Origin: an uncultured Candidatus Saccharibacteria bacterium
Lineage (GTDB): Bacteria; Patescibacteriota; Saccharimonadia; Saccharimonadales; Saccharimonadaceae
DNA length: 64,000 nt
Assembly: GCA_946804195.1 (NCBI GenBank)
Contig: CAMPEU010000001.1
Location: forward strand, 1-64,000
Direction: 5' to 3'
Shown: one piece after another, positions 57,280 through 64,000 of the stretch
How the letters are laid out: each line of letters starts with the position of its first letter
How positions within the stretch are numbered: position 1 is the first letter of the stretch
Notes under the pieces: generated by a model
What the model saw: the letters and a program-made list of their open reading frames with translations, nothing else
Database searches by the model: none
Told to the model about the DNA's origin: nothing
Program-made: the position numbers and the translations under genes

Positions 57280-58748
57280 TCTTTGATTATATCATTCACT
57301 TTGATGTACTCGGTTTCAATTGCGCCATCAAACGGATCCAATACAGTTATTCTATTATGCTTGTTGTCTAAATCCTCATAGGTATACCAAGACTTCCAGT
57401 ATGCTGAATGACTTAAAATCTCCCTACCGCGCCTATACGCTCGTGTTGTTTTAGGAGGATTAACTATTCTGTCTTCCACACTACCCAGCTGATTCATATC
57501 ATCAGCGAAATATTTACGTCGTATCCTACCCGCAGGGCTATTCGCAATTAATTCATCGGTCGTAGCATCACTTTGCGCTTGTTCCTTTGTAATCCACAAA
57601 GATGATGTATATCGCAAATCCCGCAGTCTACTCACGGCATCCAATGATTTCTTTTTTCTTTTATCTCTGTCCTCATACAAAAGTCGTCGTTTCAATATCG
57701 CATCGCTTTTCTCTAACTCGTCAGGATTACGCTTCATCACCGCATGCGCAATCTTCCATTCCTGCAATATTTTGTCCTGTTCGGACGTTCTACCTGTCGT
57801 CTGATCTACCCTATTAATAATCTCTTCTTGAATGTCCTGAGCTTTACTTGCACCTTTCATACCCTCTAGATAATATTTTTCTTTGAACTTCATATCGAAT
57901 GTCGCACGTTGCATTGCCCTTGCCGCTACATCTGGACCATCGCTTTCAAACACCATGCCATCCATACGACCTTCCCGCGCAGCTAACAAAACCAACGAAG
58001 CAGTGCCCATAAACATTTTTGATGCCCACGGAGACACATGCGGATCACCGCCAACCAAATGCAAGCGCCAATATTTTTCCGCACTCGCATAAGGCTTATC
58101 TCTCAAATTCACGATGGGCTTGCCGATATCCGACGTTGTTCCCGTACCATAATCCTCGTTAATCGGTGTTAGCACTTTTTGGCCCCAACTATAAACATAC
58201 TCACCATACCCATTCATGGACACGGCTCCCCCGCCCAGCATTGGCAGGCTCGTTGCTAGATGCGTCAGCAGTGGTCTTGTCCTTATCTTGATATCCGCGG
58301 TGTCACGAAGCCATGTTCGATCTTCCCCGATATTCGAGTGATACCCCCACGTCGTGTGATGTGCGCCATCAACACGTTTACACAAAAAGCCCTCGCGCAC
58401 ATCATGCGTCGAAGCGATATGCTTGCGCAAGCCTTCTATGACTATTCTTTCACCGGCCAACTCGGAGAGCACGACGCTCTCGATCGATACATCTTCTGGT
58501 GTCGCATATTCAAACCGGCCACAATCGTTATAGTATCGAGCTCCGTTACTCAAGTAATTCTCGTAGCTAGCCGATAGCCAGCTGAGTGTGCCTACGACAC
58601 CTTCGGGTAACGCATCAACAAGAAACTGATCAAGATAGTTAGAAATTGACAATGATTCAAAATCAGTGGGATTAGTACTTCTACGTACTGAAATTGGCCA
58701 TTCCATTTCAGTACCAAAAATCTGTCGAAATGAATCACGCTCAGTCAC
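57276..58748 (-). CDS. Pup ligase/Pup deamidase (PafA/Dop) family protein
   Basis: FGTEMEWPI; LSNGARYYNDCGRFEYATPE; KPIVNLRDKPYASAEKYWRLHLVGGDPHVSPWASKMFMGTASLVLL. Confidence 0.85.
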   Translation of the reverse strand: MTERDSFRQIFGTEMEWPISVRRSTNPTDFESLSISNYLDQFLVDALPEGVVGTLSWLSASYENYLSNGARYYNDCGRFEYATPEDVSIESVVLSELAGERIVIEGLRKHIASTHDVREGFLCKRVDGAHHTTWGYHSNIGEDRTWLRDTADIKIRTRPLLTHLATSLPMLGGGAVSMNGYGEYVYSWGQKVLTPINEDYGTGTTSDIGKPIVNLRDKPYASAEKYWRLHLVGGDPHVSPWASKMFMGTASLVLLAAREGRMDGMVFESDGPDVAARAMQRATFDMKFKEKYYLEGMKGASKAQDIQEEIINRVDQTTGRTSEQDKILQEWKIAHAVMKRNPDELEKSDAILKRRLLYEDRDKRKKKSLDAVSRLRDLRYTSSLWITKEQAQSDATTDELIANSPAGRIRRKYFADDMNQLGSVEDRIVNPPKTTRAYRRGREILSHSAYWKSWYTYEDLDNKHNRITVLDPFDGAIETEYIKVNDIIKE

Positions 58749-58891
58749 TCCAATGTACCTCTATTAACATGGACCTATTCTACCCGGCATAGCCAACAAA
58801 CTCAAACAATAATCAACCGCCTGTTTTAACTTATCTATATCCACCCCTGTACTAACAGCATAAAACCGAGTATAATCTACGGTTAGTTCAT

Positions 58892-59650
58892 ATGAAGATA
58901 ACACCAGTCAAAACACAGCGTATCGAACCAAGCGCGCTCTCCCTCACCGAACTTCTCGATCGAGTAGTTACTTCACTGTCAGAAAAATCCATTGTCGTCA
59001 TCACCTCAAAAATTGTTTCACTCTGCGAAGGTTCCGTACTGCCAGTTGATGATATTGATCGCGATGAACTCATTGCGCAGCAATCGGATCTATATTTGCC
59101 ACCTCGATACAGCGTACAGGGTCATCATTTTACAATCAAAAATAATACACTCATCGCCACTGCTGGTATCGACCAGTCAAATGGTGATGGCCAGTATATT
59201 TTGTGGCCGCGTGATTCATGGAAAACAGCACGCGAAATTCGAGATTACCTATGTAAGAAATTTGAGCTAAACGATATTGGCGTACTTATTACGGATAGTA
59301 CTTGCGGCGTTCTGCGTCGTGGCACAACAGGAATTGCGCTCGGATATAGTGGATTCATTGGACTAAAAAATTACATCGGTAAACCCGATTTATTCGGACG
59401 TCCATTCCATGTCACAAATGCAAATATCGCAGAAGGTCTATCGGCATCCGCAGTTGTTGTCATGGGAGAAGGCGCCGAAAGTACTCCGATTGCCATTATC
59501 ACGGAATGTGAATCGCATGTAATCTTCTCTGCAAAAAGCCCAACTGATGATGAAAAATTCGAGTGGAACATTCCGTTTGATGAAGATTTATTCTCGCCAT
59601 TCCTAAGTGCGCTCGAGTGGCAAAAAGGTGGCGCCCATGATAAAGAATGA
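58892..59650 (+). CDS. CofE-like (F420-0:gamma-glutamyl ligase family) protein
   Basis: SIVVITSKIVSLCEG; ATAGIDQSNGDGQYILWPRDSWKTA; ITDSTCGVLRRGTTGIALGYSGF. Confidence 0.82.
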   Translation: MKITPVKTQRIEPSALSLTELLDRVVTSLSEKSIVVITSKIVSLCEGSVLPVDDIDRDELIAQQSDLYLPPRYSVQGHHFTIKNNTLIATAGIDQSNGDGQYILWPRDSWKTAREIRDYLCKKFELNDIGVLITDSTCGVLRRGTTGIALGYSGFIGLKNYIGKPDLFGRPFHVTNANIAEGLSASAVVVMGEGAESTPIAIITECESHVIFSAKSPTDDEKFEWNIPFDEDLFSPFLSALEWQKGGAHDKE

Positions 59651-60143
59651 AGTTTTATCACACTACATCAATCCGGATTTTGTCTACCGATTTAATCATG
59701 GACCCAACGTCATTAAATCGCGCGAGCAGGCATTGCGCGAAGGTCTCAACTGTGAAGCACTCGCGCATCTTGCACTGCGTGACCTAACCAATGTTGCATT
59801 ACCGTCAGACCTCCGTTGCTACGAGATGTATAATGACACCGAATACTTTCGCAAGATTGAAACATCCGAAACACTTCAGGAAGGTGACTTATTTTGGTTT
59901 GGTCAAAATCGCAATATGAGACCTGTTGATTTTCAGCCTCTATTCAATAAAGGCGAACTAACAAATTGGGATGAATATCCTGTTAAACATATGGCGTTAT
60001 TCACAGGAGAGCACGCACACGATGGTAACCCACTACTGCTGCACGCAACATATGTCACCGGCACAAACAGCGTCTGGTCATTACCAGAGTTCAACAAATA
60101 CCCTCAATCAAAAAAGCTCTACGGCGTTACGCGACTCAAATAA
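59637..60143 (+). CDS. Hypothetical protein, possible NlpC/P60-like fold
   Basis: NCEALAHLAL, GDLFWFG, VKHMALFTG...LLLHATYV; start overlaps the cofE-like stop. Confidence 0.5.
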   Translation: MIKNEVLSHYINPDFVYRFNHGPNVIKSREQALREGLNCEALAHLALRDLTNVALPSDLRCYEMYNDTEYFRKIETSETLQEGDLFWFGQNRNMRPVDFQPLFNKGELTNWDEYPVKHMALFTGEHAHDGNPLLLHATYVTGTNSVWSLPEFNKYPQSKKLYGVTRLK

Positions 60144-60875
60144 TTATTCGAGGTCTCCTTCAGACTCTTTTTGCATACGTCTCAAATATCGTCGAATCGA
60201 CTTTGCGTGAGGATTCTGAGTCACGGAATGCAAAGGAGATGCCGCGGTTACTGTATCGGGGAAATCATCAGTGCATGCAGGAACATTATCACCCAACAAA
60301 TACTTTCTGATCATCGCTTCAGCAACACGTCGTACGCCATCAGCAAGCCGACGAGGACCATGATGCTCTGGTAGTAATAAGCTATAGATGCCCGCACGAT
60401 TCGCAGCTACCACATCGGTCAATATACTGTCACCCACCATCAAAACTCGCTCTGTCGGTAAGCGTTTTTTCTTGATAACAAAATCGATCATAGCAGGCAG
60501 TGATTGAACCTCTGGACGCACTAAGGCAGACTCTACTTCCAAAATATCAGGACAGATCACGTCAATATCTAACGCTTCGTCCCGCACGACTCCCTCAAGT
60601 TCATCCTGCCGCCTATCACCTTCTTCATTCAATAGATATAAATCCAGACCTATCAGTGACATCCGGCGCATATTGTCGCAAACCTTATCATGATCAATTT
60701 CACTACATCCAGGAACGAGTGCTGTCCTGGAATCAAATAGCACCGTATCAAAATCTTCTAGCGCCAAACCCTCTCGAAAAACAGCCGGAGTTATCAACTC
60801 CACGCTACTAGCAATGTATGTTGGCTGCCAGTTTTCAAGACACTGTTTCACAACCTCATTATGCTCCCGTACCAA
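60144..60875 (-). CDS. HAD superfamily hydrolase
   Basis: DTVLFDSRTALVPG; PTERVLMVGDSILTDVVAANRAGIYSLLL. Confidence 0.75.
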   Translation of the reverse strand: MVREHNEVVKQCLENWQPTYIASSVELITPAVFREGLALEDFDTVLFDSRTALVPGCSEIDHDKVCDNMRRMSLIGLDLYLLNEEGDRRQDELEGVVRDEALDIDVICPDILEVESALVRPEVQSLPAMIDFVIKKKRLPTERVLMVGDSILTDVVAANRAGIYSLLLPEHHGPRRLADGVRRVAEAMIRKYLLGDNVPACTDDFPDTVTAASPLHSVTQNPHAKSIRRYLRRMQKESEGDLE

Positions 60876-60901
60876 ATGGGATTCAAGCTAAATGAACTTT
60901 T

Positions 60902-61288
60902 TTACAACTCTTTATTTACTTCAAATAATTTCGACCGCAAATCAGCCAACAAGGCCCAGGCCTTATCAATTTCACCCGCTTCAAATTCGTATTCCCAGTC
61001 GTTCTCTACGCCACACTCAAAAACAAATGTGATATCCATCACTATGCTTCTCTCATCCGCTTGCGCCTTTTCAAAAGCAACAGTTTGCGCTGCTTGCATG
61101 TTTTCAATTAACTGCTCTAAATTTGCAATATCATGGCGCAAGACATCGGCAGGGTCTTTTATGCCATTTGCAAAATTTTCAATCACATTATAATCTAATC
61201 GTTCGTTCACGCATTTATTATATCGTAAAAACGTGTTATTGCTATACTTTTGGAAATTCAACAACCGTGTCCAGAACGCGAGTACCAA
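60902..61288 (-). CDS. Hypothetical protein
   Basis: Helical ORF; the real start is probably downstream, near 61210. Confidence 0.45.
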   Translation of the reverse strand: MVLAFWTRLLNFQKYSNNTFLRYNKCVNERLDYNVIENFANGIKDPADVLRHDIANLEQLIENMQAAQTVAFEKAQADERSIVMDITFVFECGVENDWEYEFEAGEIDKAWALLADLRSKLFEVNKEL

Positions 61289-62129
61289 ATCCCTTTAACT
61301 CAAAACGATCTTCATACACATCAACCAGACCATAGGCATTTGTTTCACCACTCAACATACCGGGTAGCGTAATGTATATCACCCCTTCACGCGTTAGACC
61401 ATACGCCCCGCCGTGATTATGCCCATTCATAAATACCCGAACATTGTCATGTCTGTTTATAACATCCATAATTTCATTACTATTTAGCGCAGTTAGTGCA
61501 TTATGAGGAAACAGCTGATGATGCGACATCGGTATCGCTACCTGATCATGTTTTTCGGCATCGGTTAGTTCGTTATCAAACCATTCCAACTGCTCATCGC
61601 TCATTCCACCATTCCACATGTACGCGTTAGTCGCACCTTTATGCCGCATCCGTTCTATCAATTCATATCCCGCTATCCATTCCGGGCTGCCCTCTGGGTG
61701 CTCGAGTGGGCCCAGTTCATTCGTATCCAGCATAACCAGCCTACTCTTGCCCTTTTGCAAAGAATAATAATTATGTGGCATATCTAGTAGTTGCAGCACT
61801 TTTTTGAGCGTTGCTCGTTTATCCATAAATTCATGATTACCAATCAAATGCGCCACCCGGACGCCAACTCCGCCCAAAATACGATTCAACGCATGTGCGT
61901 CATTCATATCACGATCATAAAAATCGCCCAGATGCACAATATAATCCAAGCCTCTTTCATTATTGTATGCAGTAAACGTATCTGCCGCTTGTTGTAACTT
62001 TTGTGCAGACATTCTATAGCAATTCTGGAAGTGTAAATCCGTTGTGCCTAGTATTACGCCCGAGAAATCATCAACATCAGCCGCCTGACAATCCGCTACA
62101 ACACCAAAAGACACCTCGGGACTCTTCAT
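61242..62129 (-). CDS. Metallophosphoesterase
   Basis: HLGDFYDRD, LIGNHEFM, MNGHNHGG. Confidence 0.88.
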   Translation of the reverse strand: MKSPEVSFGVVADCQAADVDDFSGVILGTTDLHFQNCYRMSAQKLQQAADTFTAYNNERGLDYIVHLGDFYDRDMNDAHALNRILGGVGVRVAHLIGNHEFMDKRATLKKVLQLLDMPHNYYSLQKGKSRLVMLDTNELGPLEHPEGSPEWIAGYELIERMRHKGATNAYMWNGGMSDEQLEWFDNELTDAEKHDQVAIPMSHHQLFPHNALTALNSNEIMDVINRHDNVRVFMNGHNHGGAYGLTREGVIYITLPGMLSGETNAYGLVDVYEDRFELKGFGTRVLDTVVEFPKV

Positions 62130-62133
62130 GCAA

Positions 62134-62718
62134 TTATTTTATCAGATTCTGTACTTCGATTACTTCTATCTGTCTCGCTCGACGGAATCGAGTCAGCAAT
62201 GATCTAGGAATATCAAATCTTACAATGCCGATTGCCACTGATGCGAACGTTATCAAGTCCGCTGCGGCACCTAAGTATGAATTATTGAGCAAATTATAGG
62301 TCAGCCAAAATGGTGCAATAGTCAACGATATCAATCTAATATTCTTTGGAGACTTTTGCCACAAAGCAGTGGTGGCCAAACACATACCAATTAACGCCAT
62401 GATGCTCGTCCAGTTTTCCCATATGATTAATGTGGTGATGGCATACGTCACAATGACGGCACCATAAACCCATTCATGCTGTCGATACCTATCAAAGACA
62501 AAACTACGCACTGCGCCCAACAGTATTAAACCCGAAGCTGTCGTCGCTCCCATGAACAAATAATAAACAGACCACATCAAACATGATGCAATTTGTAATC
62601 TTAATAACGTACGGCGATCATTGACCTGAAAAACCGCAACCATTAAAAAAATACCTACCAGTCCAAACAATTGACCAACAAGCATTCTATACCCTCGCTT
62701 CTCCGAATTGTCCCGCAA
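62134..62718 (-). CDS. YgjV-like inner membrane protein
   Basis: Multi-TM; QIASCLMWSVYYLFMGATTASGLILLGAVRSF. Confidence 0.75.
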   Translation of the reverse strand: MRDNSEKRGYRMLVGQLFGLVGIFLMVAVFQVNDRRTLLRLQIASCLMWSVYYLFMGATTASGLILLGAVRSFVFDRYRQHEWVYGAVIVTYAITTLIIWENWTSIMALIGMCLATTALWQKSPKNIRLISLTIAPFWLTYNLLNNSYLGAAADLITFASVAIGIVRFDIPRSLLTRFRRARQIEVIEVQNLIK

Positions 62719-62796
62719 ATGTGCGAGTTACATGCTCATAATATCACCCGTATATCGTCTTGAACATACTATTTTTTATTTTGTTTTTCTTCGAGG

Positions 62797-63489
62797 TTAT
62801 TCGTCATGATTTATTGCGCGCGCACCTAGCGCAACCGCCAAATCAATTGCTAGTTGTTCACGTACATCTTTTTCACGATTATATAGGTTATGTCCCGCAT
62901 CAACGCTCATGTGAGTTGCTCCACGAATCTCCCTAATAATATTCTCGTCAACGACCGTGTCACGAGCTCCCGTCACGAATATTGTCGGTTTCGTATCTGC
63001 AACACGCTGATATGTTTCCATGTGTTCAAACGCTTCCATGTTCGGAAAATAGTTTGATGATATATAAATCTTTGATGTGCTATTCGTTCGATGCAAAATT
63101 AAGTCTCCATTTTCGTCCCGCCCACCACCACGATCACGAATCATTTGCACTATAGTATCCGAACCTGCTTCATGTGGTGGAGCCATCAAAACGACATTCG
63201 TCACATTCTCTAGAATAGCCGCTCCGCATGCTGCTGTCGTTCCACGTGAATGCGCCATTAACAATACCTCACCATCTAAACTACTGATAAACCTACTCAG
63301 TTTTTCCGTTTGCTCATCCAGTGATGGAATATAAATATCGCCATCGTTACCGTCTTGATATTTCTTGAAATGATCAAAGTTGATCATCGTCCTATCGTTC
63401 AATAAATATTCTGCCGATGATGAAAACAACTTACCGGAATCGGGATCGGTCGCAAAACCATGTGATGTTACAAGATACTTTTCACTCAT
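62797..63489 (-). CDS. Alpha/beta hydrolase
   Basis: LLMAHSRGTTAACG nucleophile elbow; DAGHNL. Confidence 0.65.
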   Translation of the reverse strand: MSEKYLVTSHGFATDPDSGKLFSSSAEYLLNDRTMINFDHFKKYQDGNDGDIYIPSLDEQTEKLSRFISSLDGEVLLMAHSRGTTAACGAAILENVTNVVLMAPPHEAGSDTIVQMIRDRGGGRDENGDLILHRTNSTSKIYISSNYFPNMEAFEHMETYQRVADTKPTIFVTGARDTVVDENIIREIRGATHMSVDAGHNLYNREKDVREQLAIDLAVALGARAINHDE

Positions 63490-63623
63490 GATACGATTAT
63501 TCTACTCATATTCATTGCAGATGATTATAAAGTATTTCTCGCTTGTAACAAACATACTCGTCACCTCATGTAAACGACCGATACGCAAACAGCAGCAATA
63601 ATGCTTATGTTACAATTAAGTAT

Positions 63624-64000
63624 ATGATAGCTGGTTCACCAGATCGAATGCGACGCAAAGCTGAACGATTAGGCTTTACCATCGTCGAATTATTGATTGT
63701 TGTAGTCGTCATCGGAATTCTAGCGGCGATAGTTACCGTAGCCTACACCGGCGTGACACAAAGTGCAAATGCAAGTGCAGTCGCCGATGGCTTCAAAAAA
63801 TTTGAAAAAGCCATGAGACTATTTGCAACATCTCAGGGCTACACAAGCTGGCCAACTGACAGTACGATAACCGGTGGCGGCAATCCTAACATTGCAAGTT
63901 TAATTGCGAGCGCACCCGGTTTTAGTAACTATATGCAATCCCCGCCAAACGTAGCAGGTATCAGCTCCGCGCTGTGGAGGTACGATAATGATGGCGATAC
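63624..64000 (+). CDS. Type IV prepilin-like protein (runs off the window)
   Basis: ERLGFTIVELLIVVVVIGILAAIVTVAYTGV; open to window end, so absent from the ORF track. Confidence 0.88.
   Translation, partial: MIAGSPDRMRRKAERLGFTIVELLIVVVVIGILAAIVTVAYTGVTQSANASAVADGFKKFEKAMRLFATSQGYTSWPTDSTITGGGNPNIASLIASAPGFSNYMQSPPNVAGISSALWRYDNDGD

Noticed and set aside
1-64000. CRISPR array, rRNA operon or clear tRNA genes
   Set aside because: Reading the window found no regularly spaced direct repeats with unique spacers, no rRNA sequence and no complete tRNA cloverleaf; a dedicated scan (tRNAscan-SE, Infernal, CRISPR finder) would be needed to be certain.

Overview
This 64-kb window looks like a Candidatus Saccharibacteria (Patescibacteria/CPR) chromosome. 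That call rests on protein content only: compact genes, an ABC-F protein, a shortened dcw cluster, a VirD4/TraG-like ATPase, a sigma-region-4/HARE-HTH protein and type IV pilins. Main blocks: (i) 0.26-3.62 kb, a 3.3-kb module bounded by a near-perfect 65-bp inverted repeat, carrying a membrane protein resembling TM immune effectors, a putative PD-(D/E)xK protein with a helical tail and an Rx4H HEPN protein, followed by an Mrr-like endonuclease; (ii) 5.6-10.6 kb, small orphan genes with strong terminators plus an ABC-F gene; (iii) 10.7-35.3 kb, mainly + strand genes (histidine kinase/response regulator, pseudouridine synthase, paired DUF4185-like proteins, der, pth, ZIP/Fur, dprA, topA, sigma-like protein, VirD4-like ATPase); (iv) 36.9-37.7 kb, a repeat-rich noncoding block bounded by an identical 20-bp direct repeat, where the + and - gene blocks converge; (v) 37.7-45.9 kb, a dcw cluster on the - strand (mraZ, rsmH, ftsL, ftsI, mraY, ftsW, murG, ftsQ) lacking mur ligases; (vi) 46-64 kb, yvcK, a Pif1-like helicase, pilins, surface/membrane proteins, RNase HI, an orphan Pup-ligase/Dop (PafA)-family protein and a CofE-like ligase. 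Family assignments come from reading motifs in the translations; no database search was run.
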